NCBI GenBank assembly: GCA_020635695.1
Contig: JACJZH010000017.1
Coordinates: forward strand, 1-33,817
Reading direction: 5' to 3'
Length of the DNA: 33,817 nt
From: Flavobacteriales bacterium
GTDB taxonomy: Bacteria > Bacteroidota > Bacteroidia > Flavobacteriales_F > PHOS-HE28
Shown: piece after piece, positions 15,184 through 24,569 of the stretch
How positions within the stretch are numbered: the first letter of the stretch is position 1
Layout: each line of letters begins with the position of its first letter
Notes under the pieces: model-generated
Databases searched by the model: none
Told to the model about the DNA's origin: nothing
The model's input: the letters and a program-made list of their open reading frames with translations, nothing else
Position numbers and translations under genes: made by a program

Positions 15184-16059
15184 ATGACCGCCTACGTCTT
15201 CCCCGGCCAAGGGAGCCAGTTCCCCGGAATGGGCAAGGACCTGTACGATGCCGACAGCAATGCGCGCATCTGGTTCGAGCACGCCAACGACCTGCTGGGC
15301 TTCAACCTGACCCAGGTGATGTTCAACGGAAGCGAGGACGACCTGAAACGCACGGACGTGACGCAGCCCGCGATCTTCCTGCACAGCGTGGTGAAGGCCA
15401 AGGCCATGGGCGACGAGTTCCGTCCGGACATGGTGGCGGGGCATTCGCTGGGCGAGCTCAGCGCGCTGGTGGCCGCCGGCGCCATGGAGTTCGCCGATGG
15501 CCTGAAACTGGTGGCCGCCCGGGCCAATGCCATGCAGAAGGCCTGCGAGGCCGAACCCGGTACCATGGCGGCCATCCTGGGCCTGGACGATGCCGTGGTG
15601 GAGGAGATCTGCGCCGGGATCGCCGGTGTGGTGGTACCCGCCAACTACAACTGCCCCGGTCAGCTGGTGATCAGCGGTGCCCTGGACGCCGTGAACGCCG
15701 CCTGCGAGAAGCTGAAGGAGGCCGGCGCCAAGCGCGCCCTCGTGCTGCCCGTCGGCGGCGCCTTCCACAGCCCGCTCATGGAGCCCGCCCGCGCCGAACT
15801 GGCCACGGCCATCGAGTACACCCCCATCGTGGACCCGCGCTGCCCCGTGTACCAGAACGTGGACGCCCGCCCGCACACCGATCCCGCCCGCATCAAGGCC
15901 AACCTGATCCAGCAGCTCACCGCCCCGGTGCGCTGGACGCAGACCATGCAGCGCATGCTGGCCGACGGTGCCAACAAGGTGGTGGAAGTGGGACCCGGCA
16001 AGGTGCTCCAGGGGCTCTTCAAGAAGGTGGACCGGGAGCTGGAGGCCGTGGGGGCCTGA
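15184..16059 (+). CDS. fabD: Malonyl-CoA:acyl carrier protein transacylase
   Basis: The 291-residue enzyme transfers malonyl from CoA to ACP for fatty acid elongation. Visible motifs are the oxyanion-hole GQGSQ (residues 8-12), the nucleophile S88 in GHSLGE (86-91), and the catalytic histidine in GGAFHSPLM near residue 198. Length is normal for FabD. The ATG at 15184 precedes the first conserved strand (AYVFPGQGSQ). The gene stands apart from other fab genes and its stop lies 7 bases from the convergent CpsB-type gene. Confidence 0.95.
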   Translation: MTAYVFPGQGSQFPGMGKDLYDADSNARIWFEHANDLLGFNLTQVMFNGSEDDLKRTDVTQPAIFLHSVVKAKAMGDEFRPDMVAGHSLGELSALVAAGAMEFADGLKLVAARANAMQKACEAEPGTMAAILGLDDAVVEEICAGIAGVVVPANYNCPGQLVISGALDAVNAACEKLKEAGAKRALVLPVGGAFHSPLMEPARAELATAIEYTPIVDPRCPVYQNVDARPHTDPARIKANLIQQLTAPVRWTQTMQRMLADGANKVVEVGPGKVLQGLFKKVDRELEAVGA

Positions 16060-16066
16060 GCGCGGT

Positions 16067-16816
16067 TCAGAGCGAGGGGTTCAACAGCTTCCCGCTGTCG
16101 ATCAGCTTGTGCAGGTAGGGCGCGGTGAGCGTGCCCTGCACCGCCTCGATGTGCATCATGCCGTGGCAGTCGGTGCCGATCAGTTCCACCCAGCCGCGGT
16201 CGATCAGCTGCTCGGCGGTCTTCTGCACGCCCGGTCCGTAGCGGCCGGACAGCGAAGGGATGTTCACCTGGAACAGGACGCCCCGGTCCTTCAGGTCCTC
16301 GAACTTCTCCAACTGCCCGCCCCAGAAGGTGTAGCGCTCCGGATGGGCCAGCACGGGCCGATACCCGGCGGTCTGCATCTCGAAGACCACGCTCCTGAGC
16401 GCGTTGGGCTCGCCCATGAAGGACAGCTCGAACAAGAGCAGCTTGTCCCCGAAGGTGATGATGTCCTTCCGCTTCACCTTCTCCTCCAGCTCGTGGTCCA
16501 GGTAGTATTCGGCCGAGGCCTCGACCTCGATCGGGACGCCCCGACGGGCCACCTCCTCGCGCACCTGTTCCAGTCCCGCCAGGATCTTGTCGTTCGGGTT
16601 CCTGTACCCGTCGGCCATGCTGTGCGGCGTGGTGATCACCTTGCGGTAGCCCAGGTCCACCATGGCCTGGAGCAGTTCCATGGTGGTGTCCAGGTCCGGG
16701 GAACCGTCGTCGATCCCGGGAATGAAATGCGAGTGCATGTCAACACCCACGCGCGAAAGGTCCGCCGGAGGAAGGTCCGGTGCGCGGTTGCCGAAGAGCC
16801 TGCCGAACAGCCCCAT
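16067..16816 (-). CDS. CpsB/CapC-type PHP tyrosine-protein phosphatase
   Basis: The 249-residue PHP-fold protein has metal-binding motifs DMHSHFIPGIDDG (D26, H28, H30, D36/D37), TTPHSM, AHPERY and GTDCHG, as in the manganese-dependent phosphatases CpsB/YwqE. These dephosphorylate the BY-kinase that controls capsule or exopolysaccharide polymerisation. It is the last gene of the nucleotide-sugar unit and starts 2 bases after the rfbB stop. No BY-kinase (Wzc-like) gene is in the window. The start at 16816 (MGLFGRLFG) was chosen because a longer frame would overlap rfbB by about 67 bases. Confidence 0.85.
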   Translation of the reverse strand: MGLFGRLFGNRAPDLPPADLSRVGVDMHSHFIPGIDDGSPDLDTTMELLQAMVDLGYRKVITTPHSMADGYRNPNDKILAGLEQVREEVARRGVPIEVEASAEYYLDHELEEKVKRKDIITFGDKLLLFELSFMGEPNALRSVVFEMQTAGYRPVLAHPERYTFWGGQLEKFEDLKDRGVLFQVNIPSLSGRYGPGVQKTAEQLIDRGWVELIGTDCHGMMHIEAVQGTLTAPYLHKLIDSGKLLNPSL

Positions 16817-16818
16817 GC

Positions 16819-17877
16819 TCAGCGGGCCGTGTACTGGTTCTCGTAGTAGTCGCGATAGGCTCCGCTTGTCACGTGGTCCAGCCACTCGGTGTTGGCCAGG
16901 TACCAGTCCACGGTGCGCTCCAGGCCCTCCTCGAAGGTGATGCTCGGCCGCCAGCCCAGCTCACGCTCGATCTTGGAGGCGTCGATGGCGTAGCGCAGGT
17001 CGTGCCCGGCGCGGTCCTTCACGTAGGTGATCAGCTGTTCGCTCGTGCCCTCCGCCCGGCCCAGCTTGCGGTCCATCACGGCGCAGAGCAGCTTCACCAG
17101 GTCGATGTTCTTCCACTCGTTGTGCCCGCCGATGTTGTAGGTCTCGCCGTTCACCCCTCGGTGGAAGATGGTGTCGATGGCCGCGGCATGGTCCTCCACC
17201 CACAGCCAGTCGCGTACGTTGGCACCCTGTCCATAGACCGGCAGGGGCTTGTTCTGGCGGATGTTGTTGATCATGAGCGGGATCAACTTCTCCGGAAAGT
17301 GGTGGCTGCCGTAGTTGTTGCTGCAGTTGCTCAGCACGAAGGGCAACCCGTAGGTGTTCCCGTAGGCCCGCACGAAGTGGTCGCTGGCCGCCTTGCTGGC
17401 GCTGTACGGGCTCTGCGGGTCGTAGGGCGTCTCTTCGGTGAAGAAGCCGTCGTCGTGCAGCGAGCCGTACACCTCGTCGGTGCTCACGTGGTAGAAACGC
17501 TTGCCCTCGAAGGCGCCCGCCCACGCCTCGCGTGCCGCGTTCAGCAGGGTCACCGTGCCGAACACGTTGGTGCGCACGAAGGCCAGGGGGTCCGTGATGC
17601 TGCGGTCCACGTGGCTCTCGGCCGCCAGGTGGATCACGCTGTCGACGGCGAACTCCTGGAACACCTTCGCGACCGCTTCCGCATCGCAGATGTCGGCCTT
17701 GATGAAGGTGTAATTGGGGGCGTCCTCGATGTCCCGCAGGTTCTCCAGGTTCCCCGCGTAGGTGAGCAGGTCCAGGTTCACGATGCGGTACTGTGGATAC
17801 GTCCTCACGAAGCGGCGCACCACATGGCTGCCGATGAACCCGGCCCCGCCGGTGATGAGGATGCTCCGACCGCTCAC
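16819..17877 (-). CDS. rfbB: dTDP-glucose 4,6-dehydratase
   Basis: The 352-residue extended SDR enzyme turns dTDP-glucose into dTDP-4-keto-6-deoxyglucose, the precursor of rhamnose and other deoxysugars. The NAD loop is TGGAGFIG (residues 9-16), the dehydratase triad T133-D134-E135 is in STDEVYG, and Y158/K162 form the YSASK pair. ESHVDRSI is also a family string. The start codon is GTG at 17877 and overlaps the preceding dehydrogenase stop by 4 bases (GTGA). The partners rfbA, rfbC and rfbD are not in this window. Confidence 0.95.
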   Translation of the reverse strand: MSGRSILITGGAGFIGSHVVRRFVRTYPQYRIVNLDLLTYAGNLENLRDIEDAPNYTFIKADICDAEAVAKVFQEFAVDSVIHLAAESHVDRSITDPLAFVRTNVFGTVTLLNAAREAWAGAFEGKRFYHVSTDEVYGSLHDDGFFTEETPYDPQSPYSASKAASDHFVRAYGNTYGLPFVLSNCSNNYGSHHFPEKLIPLMINNIRQNKPLPVYGQGANVRDWLWVEDHAAAIDTIFHRGVNGETYNIGGHNEWKNIDLVKLLCAVMDRKLGRAEGTSEQLITYVKDRAGHDLRYAIDASKIERELGWRPSITFEEGLERTVDWYLANTEWLDHVTSGAYRDYYENQYTAR

Positions 17878-19172
17878 AGGCTCCAGTAGGACAGTTCCTT
17901 CATCTTGCCCCGGTAGATCCCCTTCAGGTCCACCAGCACGCCCTTGGGCTTCAGCATGCCCTTGTACCAGGCCTCGTCCTTGGCGGCGTACTCATCGTGG
18001 TTCACGGCCACGATCACGGCATCGTACGGACCGGCCACCTCGCTGGCCAGTTCATAGCCATACTCATGCTTCACCTCGTCGTGGTCGGCATGGGGGTCCA
18101 CCACGTCCACGTGGCAGCTGAAGCTCTGCAGCTCCTTCACCACGTCGGCCACCTTGCTGTTGCGGATGTCGGTGACGTTCTCCTTGAAGGTGGCGCCCAT
18201 GATCAGCACCCGGGCATCGGCCGGGTTGGTGCCGGCGGCGATGATCTTCTTCACCGTCTGCTTGGCCACGTAGCCGCCCATGCTGTCGTTCACGAAGCGC
18301 CCCGCATCGATGATCTGTGCGTGGTAGCCGAGCTCCTTGGCCTTGTACACGAGGTAGTAGGGATCCACCCCGATGCAATGGCCGCCCACCAGACCGGGCT
18401 GGAACTTCAGGAAGTTCCACTTGGTCCCGGCGGCATCCAGCACGTCGTAGGTGTTGATGCCCATCCGGTTGAAGATGATGGACAGCTCGTTGATGAGCGC
18501 GATGTTGACGTCGCGCTGGGTGTTCTCGATGATCTTGGCGGCCTCGGCCACCTTGATGCTGCTGGCCCGGTGCACGCCGGCCTCCACCACCAGTTCATAG
18601 ACCTTGGCAATGGTCTCGGCGCTCTCCGGGTCGCAGCCGGAGCTCACCTTCACGATGCTGGACAGCGTGTGCTGCTTGTCGCCCGGATTGATCCGCTCCG
18701 GGCTGTAGCCCACCTTGAAATCGGTGATGTACTTCAGGCCGCTGAGGCGCTCCAACAGGGGCACGCAGTCCTCTTCGGTGCAGCCGGGGTACACGGTGCT
18801 CTCGTACACCACGTGGTCGCCGGCCTTCAGCACCTGGCCCACCGTGCGGGTGGCGCCCAGCAGCGGCCCCAGGTCGGGGATGTTCTGCTGATCGATGGGC
18901 GTGGGCACCGCCACGATGAAGAACTCCACGTCCCTCAGGTCCTCCAGATCGGCGGTGAAGTGGATGTCGCAGCCCTCGAACTCGGAGGCGTCCAGCTCGT
19001 TGCTGGGATCCTCGCCGCGGCGCATCATGTCCACCCGCTTCTGGTTGATGTCGAAGCCGACCACCTTCAGCTTCCGGGCAAAGGCCAGGGCGATGGGCAG
19101 ACCCACGTACCCCAGTCCGATCACGGCCAGTTTGGCCTCCTTGTTCACCAGCCTATCATACAAGCTGCTCAT
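17874..19172 (-). CDS. wbpA: Nucleotide-sugar 6-dehydrogenase (UDP-GlcNAc/UDP-ManNAc type, WbpA-like)
   Basis: The 432-residue NAD-dependent enzyme should oxidise C6 of a UDP-N-acetylhexosamine to the uronic acid. It has the Rossmann motif GLGYVGLP (about 19-26), the string STVYPGCTEE, and the catalytic cysteine C266 in GGHCIGVDPYY. The GGHC and VDPYYL strings mark the UDP-HexNAc dehydrogenases (WbpA, TviB, WecC) and separate it from the UDP-glucose dehydrogenase at 21.9 kb, which has GGSCFPKD. Context with wbpB-, wbpD- and wbpE-like genes favours UDP-GlcNAc as substrate. It overlaps the wbpB-like gene by 17 bases and rfbB by 4. Confidence 0.85.
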   Translation of the reverse strand: MSSLYDRLVNKEAKLAVIGLGYVGLPIALAFARKLKVVGFDINQKRVDMMRRGEDPSNELDASEFEGCDIHFTADLEDLRDVEFFIVAVPTPIDQQNIPDLGPLLGATRTVGQVLKAGDHVVYESTVYPGCTEEDCVPLLERLSGLKYITDFKVGYSPERINPGDKQHTLSSIVKVSSGCDPESAETIAKVYELVVEAGVHRASSIKVAEAAKIIENTQRDVNIALINELSIIFNRMGINTYDVLDAAGTKWNFLKFQPGLVGGHCIGVDPYYLVYKAKELGYHAQIIDAGRFVNDSMGGYVAKQTVKKIIAAGTNPADARVLIMGATFKENVTDIRNSKVADVVKELQSFSCHVDVVDPHADHDEVKHEYGYELASEVAGPYDAVIVAVNHDEYAAKDEAWYKGMLKPKGVLVDLKGIYRGKMKELSYWSL

Positions 19173-20193
19173 CCCTCTTCCGGTAAATGCGTTCGATGAT
19201 CTCCACCACCTTCAGGCCCTCCAGGGCATTGGTGGTGAGCGTATTGCGTCCCTTCAAGGTGTCCACCACGTTCTCGACGATGTAGTGGTGGTTGCTGGCG
19301 CTGCCCTTGTAGGCCCCGTAGTCGTTGGCCGGGTTGGTCGGCGGCAGCTCGGGCATGGTGTAGCCGTCGATGTGGCAGTACTCCACCTCGTCCATGTACT
19401 GGCCGCCCACCTTCACGCTGCCCTTGGACCCGATGATGGTCATGCTGCTCTCCAGGTTGCGGTCCCACACGCTGGTGCTGTAGTTCAGGCAGCCCATGCC
19501 CCCGTTCAGGAAGCGGAAGGTCACCAGGCCGCTGTCCTCGAAGGTGGTCAGGTCCTGGTGGTTGAAGTCGGCGAACTTCCCCTGGATCTCGGTGATGTCG
19601 CCGAAGAGCCAGTACAGGATGTCGATGAAGTGGCTGAACTGGGTGAAGAGAGTGCCCCCGTCCAGGTCCGAGGAACCCTTCCAAGTGCCGGCCTTGTAGT
19701 AGCGATCGTCGCGGTTCCAGTAGCAGTTCACCTGCACCAGGAACACTTCACCCAGCAGGCCACCCTCCACCACCTCCTTCAGCCAGGCGCTGGGCGGGCT
19801 GTAACGGTTCTGCATGACGCCGAACACGGTGCGGTGCACCTGCAGCGCCTTGTAGATCACCTTCTCGCAGTCCGCCTTGGTCAGCGCCATGGGCTTCTCG
19901 CACACCACGTGCTTGCGGTGCTCCAGCGCGGCCAGGCTCTGGGGTGCGTGGAGGCCGTTCGGGGTGCAGACGTTCACCACGTCGATGCCCATTACCTCGT
20001 TGAGCATCTGCTCCAGGTCGTTGAAGTAGGGCACCTCGTAGCCTTCCGTGCCGGTCTCCTCCTGCGTACGCACATCGCACAGGGCCACCAGCTCGGCCTC
20101 GGGGTGTCGGCGCACCATCTCGGCATGGCGCTTTCCGATGTGGCCGCAGCCGACCACGGCGAACTTGACGGTATGTTCCTGGGGCAGGGCCAT
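19156..20193 (-). CDS. wbpB: Gfo/Idh/MocA oxidoreductase (WbpB-like, UDP-GlcNAcA 3-dehydrogenase)
   Basis: The 345-residue protein has an N-terminal NAD(P) domain (VVGCGHIGKRH, residues 14-23; EKP at 99-101) and a C-terminal substrate domain with GGTLFTQFSHFIDILYW. In the WbpA-B-E-D pathway this enzyme oxidises C3 of UDP-N-acetylglucosaminuronic acid so that an amino group can be added. It lies 5 bases after the acyltransferase gene and overlaps the wbpA-like gene, as expected of one message. Gfo/Idh/MocA enzymes are broad, so the specific role rests mainly on the neighbours. Confidence 0.8.
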   Translation of the reverse strand: MALPQEHTVKFAVVGCGHIGKRHAEMVRRHPEAELVALCDVRTQEETGTEGYEVPYFNDLEQMLNEVMGIDVVNVCTPNGLHAPQSLAALEHRKHVVCEKPMALTKADCEKVIYKALQVHRTVFGVMQNRYSPPSAWLKEVVEGGLLGEVFLVQVNCYWNRDDRYYKAGTWKGSSDLDGGTLFTQFSHFIDILYWLFGDITEIQGKFADFNHQDLTTFEDSGLVTFRFLNGGMGCLNYSTSVWDRNLESSMTIIGSKGSVKVGGQYMDEVEYCHIDGYTMPELPPTNPANDYGAYKGSASNHHYIVENVVDTLKGRNTLTTNALEGLKVVEIIERIYRKRDEQLV

Positions 20194-20198
20194 GGCGG

Positions 20199-20771
20199 TC
20201 AGGATATGCGTTGCACGAGTCCGTTCTCGAGGCGGTAGTGCTGCCCGCTCTCCGGGCAGGTGGCCTCACCGGCCTCGTTGAAGTGCAGTTTGTGCCCGTA
20301 CTCGCTCATCCAGCCCGTCCGCCTGGCCGGATTGCCCACGACCAGGGCATAGGCGGGAACGGTCTTCGTGACCACGGCCCCGGCGCCGATGAAGGCGAAC
20401 GCACCGATGTCATGCCCACAGACGATGGTGGCATTGGCGCCGATGCTGGCCCCCCGGCCCACCCGCGTCCGTGCGTACTGGTCGCGGCGGTTCACCGCAC
20501 TGCGAGGGTTGGTCACGTTGGTGAACACCATGCTGGGGCCGAGGAACACGTCGTCCTCGCATTCCACACCGGTGTAGATGCTCACGTTGTTCTGGACCTT
20601 CACGTTGCGGCCCAGCTTCACACCGGGGCTCACCACCACGTTCTGGCCGATGTTGCAGCCCTCCCCGATCTCGCAGCCGGGCATGATGTGGCTGAAGTGC
20701 CAGATGCGGGTGCCCGCACCGATGGTGCAGCCCTCGTCGATGACGGCGGTGGGGTGTGCCTGGTAGTCCAT
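20199..20771 (-). CDS. wbpD: Left-handed beta-helix acetyltransferase (WbpD-like)
   Basis: The 190-residue protein consists mostly of hexapeptide repeats (residues 8-160: IGAGTRIWHFSHI, IGEGCNIGQNV, ending VVGNPARRTGW), the trimeric acyltransferase fold. WbpD acetylates the 3-amino group of UDP-GlcNAc(3NH2)A using acetyl-CoA. The FSHI, NVVVSP and FTNVTNPRS strings are typical of this subfamily. The last 25 residues form a small tail. It is the first gene of its transcription unit: a terminator and a -7-like box lie just upstream. Confidence 0.85.
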   Translation of the reverse strand: MDYQAHPTAVIDEGCTIGAGTRIWHFSHIMPGCEIGEGCNIGQNVVVSPGVKLGRNVKVQNNVSIYTGVECEDDVFLGPSMVFTNVTNPRSAVNRRDQYARTRVGRGASIGANATIVCGHDIGAFAFIGAGAVVTKTVPAYALVVGNPARRTGWMSEYGHKLHFNEAGEATCPESGQHYRLENGLVQRIS

Positions 20772-20817
20772 GTGCCCGGGCGGTCACGCGCCCCAGGGAC
20801 GCATGCCGGAAGGGCTG

Positions 20818-20825
20818 CGAAGGTA
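20818..20825 (-). promoter_or_regulatory. Putative -7 promoter element TACCTTCG for the wbpD unit
   Basis: On the minus strand TACCTTCG lies 46 bases before the wbpD-like ATG and about 24 bases after the hairpin that ends the preceding unit. It would drive wbpD, wbpB, wbpA, rfbB and the CpsB-type gene. Confidence 0.5.
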
Positions 20826-20840
20826 CCGCTTCCCGGGCTG

Positions 20841-20881
20841 AAAACAGGACGGCCCGGTCCACCAAGGAAGGACCGGGCCGT
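20841..20881 (-). terminator. Rho-independent terminator after the UDP-glucuronate decarboxylase gene
   Basis: ACGGCCCGGTCC (20849-20860) and GGACCGGGCCGT (20870-20881) form a perfect 12-bp GC-rich stem with a 9-base loop. Read on the minus strand the hairpin is followed by CCTG and then TTTT (20844-20841). It begins 17 bases after the decarboxylase stop and separates the two nucleotide-sugar transcription units. Confidence 0.85.
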
Positions 20882-20898
20882 AGAGGTCCAATGGGCTA

Positions 20899-21912
<1,014 letters not shown>

Positions 21913-21916
21913 GGGC

Positions 21917-23251
21917 TCAGGCCTTGGCCGCCACCGGGGCGTTCACGGTGTTGCGCCCCACGCTCAGGTAGGTGAAGCCCTGCTCCTCCATCAGGTCCAG
22001 GTCGTAGAGGTTCCTTCCGTCGAAGATGACCTTCTCCTTCAGGGTGGACCCCACGCGCTGGAAGTCCGGCGTGCGGAACTCGGCCCACTCGGTGGCGATG
22101 ATCAGGGCATCGGCCCCCTTCAAGGCCTCGTACTCGTCGTGGGCGTAGGCGATCTTGTCGCCCTTGAGCTTCTTCACGTTCTCCATGGCCTCCGGATCGA
22201 AGGCGCTCACGGTGGCACCGGCGGCCACCAGGGCATCGATCAAGTACAGGGCCGGGGCCTCGCGGATGTCGTCGGTGTCCGGCTTGAAGGCCAGCCCCCA
22301 GAGCGCGAAGTGCCGCCCCTTCAGGTCACCTCCGTAGTAGTCCTTGATCTTGGGCACGATGGAGGTCTTCTGGCGCTCGTTCACCTCCATCACGCTCCGG
22401 ATGATCTGGAACTCGTACCCCGCATCGGCGCCGCTCTTGGCCAGGGCCTGCACGTCCTTGGGGAAACAGCTGCCACCGTAGCCGATGCCCGGGAACAGGA
22501 AGCGCTTGCCGATCCGGCTGTCGCTGCCCACTCCGATGCGCACCTTGTCCACGTCGGCCCCCACGAGCTCGCAGAAGTTCGCGATCTCGTTCATGAAGGT
22601 GATCTTGGTGGCCAGGAAGGCGTTGGCGGCGTACTTGGTGAGCTCGGCGCTGCGCTCGTCCATGAAGATGATCGGGTTGCCCTGGCGCACGAAGGGCTTG
22701 TAAAGGTCCTCCATCACCTTGCGGGCGCGATCACTGCTGGTGCCCACGACCACGCGATCGGGCTTCAGGAAATCATCGACCGCGAAGCCCTCCCGCAGGA
22801 ACTCGGGGTTGCTCACCACGTCGAACAGGTCCTCGGAGGCATGCTGCGCGAGCGCCGCATGGACCTTCTCCGCGGTGCCGACGGGCACGGTGCTCTTGTC
22901 CACGATCACCTTGTAGTCGGTGATGATCTTTCCCAGATCGGCGGCCACGCCCAGCACGTACTGCAGGTCGGCACTGCCGTCCTCGCCCGGCGGCGTGGGC
23001 AGGGCCAGGAAGATCACCTGGGCCTTGTCGATGGCCTCCTTCAGCTCGGTGGTGAAATGCAGCCGGCCCTGCCGGATGTTCCGTTCGAAGAGCACATCGA
23101 GGTGCGGCTCATAGATGGGCACCTGACCGTTCTTCATCTTGTTCACCTTGGCGGCGTCGATGTCCACGCACACGACGTGATTGCCGGTCTCGGCGAAACA
23201 GGTCCCGGTGACCAGGCCGACGTATCCGGTGCCGACTACTGCGATGTTCAT
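21917..23251 (-). CDS. ugd: UDP-glucose 6-dehydrogenase
   Basis: The 444-residue enzyme oxidises UDP-glucose to UDP-glucuronic acid with two NAD+. The Rossmann loop is GTGYVG (residues 7-12), followed by STVPVGTA, NPEFLREG and the catalytic cysteine C262 in GGSCFPKD. The FKPDTDDIREAPA string in the UDP-binding C-terminal domain is the usual Ugd form. It lies between the wbpE-like aminotransferase (38-base gap) and the UDP-glucuronate decarboxylase (4-base gap) and supplies the latter. Confidence 0.95.
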   Translation of the reverse strand: MNIAVVGTGYVGLVTGTCFAETGNHVVCVDIDAAKVNKMKNGQVPIYEPHLDVLFERNIRQGRLHFTTELKEAIDKAQVIFLALPTPPGEDGSADLQYVLGVAADLGKIITDYKVIVDKSTVPVGTAEKVHAALAQHASEDLFDVVSNPEFLREGFAVDDFLKPDRVVVGTSSDRARKVMEDLYKPFVRQGNPIIFMDERSAELTKYAANAFLATKITFMNEIANFCELVGADVDKVRIGVGSDSRIGKRFLFPGIGYGGSCFPKDVQALAKSGADAGYEFQIIRSVMEVNERQKTSIVPKIKDYYGGDLKGRHFALWGLAFKPDTDDIREAPALYLIDALVAAGATVSAFDPEAMENVKKLKGDKIAYAHDEYEALKGADALIIATEWAEFRTPDFQRVGSTLKEKVIFDGRNLYDLDLMEEQGFTYLSVGRNTVNAPVAAKA

Positions 23252-23289
23252 GCTGTTCTAGGTTCGGGCACTGTGTGCGCCCATGGTGT

Positions 23290-24429
23290 TCATTGGAAGA
23301 ATGCCTTCACCGTGCCGGTGATGTGTGCGAGTTGTTCGTGGTCCAGTTCGGTGCTCATGGGCAGGCTCAGCACCTGTTCCATCAGCTCCTCGGTCACCGG
23401 CAGGTCGCCACGCCGGATGCCGTAACCCTCGTAGGCCTTCTGCAGGTGCAGGGGCACGGGGTAGTAGATCATGGCGGGGATGCCGGCCTGCTGCAGGTGT
23501 TCACGCAGGGCATCGCGGCGGCCATCCAGCACGCGCAGCGTGTACTGGTGGAACACATGCGTGCTCTTCGGGTCCCGTTCAGGGATCCGCAGCTGGGGCA
23601 CCTGGGCGAAGGCCTCATCGTATGCCGCCGCCGCTGCCTGCCGCGCCTGGATGTAGGCGTCCAGGTGCCGCAGCTTGATGCGCAGCACGGCGGCCTGGAT
23701 GCTGTCCAGCCGGCTGTTCACCCCCACCACATCGTGGTAGTAGCGCACCTCGCTGCCGTGGTTGCACACCTGCCGGAGCCGCTTGGCCAGTTCATCATCG
23801 TTCGTGAAGATGGCACCGCCATCGCCGTAGCAACCCAGGTTCTTGCTGGGGAAGAAGCTCGTGGTACCGATGTCGCCGATGGTGCCGGCCTTGCGTACAC
23901 TGCCGTCCGGCAGGGTGTAGTCGCTGCCCACGGCCTGGCAGTTGTCCTCGATCACCTTCAGCCCATGCTCGCGGGCGATGGCCATCATGGCACCCATGTC
24001 GGCGGTCTGGCCGAAGAGGTGCACGGGCACGATGGCCTTCGTACGGGGCGTGATCTTCCTCCGCACATCGTCGGGGTCCATGTTGAAGGTGCCGGGCAGC
24101 ACCTCGGCGAAGATGGGTTTCAGACCAAGCAGCGCCACCACCTCCACGGTGGCCACGAAGGTGAACGACGGGGTGATGACCTCGTCGCCGGGCTGCAGGT
24201 CCAGGGCCATCATGGCGATCTGCAGGGCATCGGTGCCGTTGGCGCAGCCGATCGCGTGCTTCACCCCCAGGTAGGCGGCGAGCTCCTGCTCGAAGTCCTT
24301 GACCTCGGGGCCATTGATGAACGCGGAGGATCGGACCACGTCCAGGATGGCGCGGTCCACTTCTTCCTGGATCTTCTCGTATTGGCCGACGAGGTCGACC
24401 ATCTGGATGGGCTTCATGGTGGCGGTCAT
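23290..24429 (-). CDS. wbpE: DegT/DnrJ/EryC1/StrS aminotransferase (WbpE-like)
   Basis: The 379-residue PLP enzyme belongs to the sugar aminotransferases. The PLP lysine is K196 in FFPSKNLGCYGDGGA, with the PLP-contact strings CANGTDAL and EDNCQAVGS upstream. WbpE transfers an amino group from glutamate to the 3-keto sugar made by WbpA and WbpB. It is the first gene of the upstream nucleotide-sugar unit, separated from wbpB/D/A by ugd and the decarboxylase. The ATG at 24429 was chosen; an ATG at 24417 (MKPIQMVDL) is equally plausible. A much longer upstream frame runs through the promoter region and is rejected. Confidence 0.88.
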   Translation of the reverse strand: MTATMKPIQMVDLVGQYEKIQEEVDRAILDVVRSSAFINGPEVKDFEQELAAYLGVKHAIGCANGTDALQIAMMALDLQPGDEVITPSFTFVATVEVVALLGLKPIFAEVLPGTFNMDPDDVRRKITPRTKAIVPVHLFGQTADMGAMMAIAREHGLKVIEDNCQAVGSDYTLPDGSVRKAGTIGDIGTTSFFPSKNLGCYGDGGAIFTNDDELAKRLRQVCNHGSEVRYYHDVVGVNSRLDSIQAAVLRIKLRHLDAYIQARQAAAAAYDEAFAQVPQLRIPERDPKSTHVFHQYTLRVLDGRRDALREHLQQAGIPAMIYYPVPLHLQKAYEGYGIRRGDLPVTEELMEQVLSLPMSTELDHEQLAHITGTVKAFFQ

Positions 24430-24466
24430 CGGTCGGGCCGTTCCATCGGCTTGCGGGAACGGTGGG

Positions 24467-24474
24467 CGAAGATA
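24467..24474 (-). promoter_or_regulatory. Putative -7 promoter element TATCTTCG for the wbpE-ugd unit
   Basis: On the minus strand TATCTTCG lies 37 bases before the aminotransferase ATG, in the 140-base divergent region shared with the outer-membrane protein gene. Confidence 0.45.
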
Positions 24475-24554
24475 ACCACCCCCGGGAGCCATCCGTGCGC
24501 GATCCCCTTGTCCCATGGGCAATTCCGCTCGTTCACCGATCGTTGACCGACCGT

Positions 24555-24562
24555 TACCTTCG
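24555..24562 (+). promoter_or_regulatory. Putative -7 promoter element TACCTTCG
   Basis: TACCTTCG ends 7 bases before the TTG codon taken as the start of the outer-membrane protein. The 5-10-base spacing seen at other genes here supports that start choice. Confidence 0.45.
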
Positions 24563-24569
24563 TGGCGTT

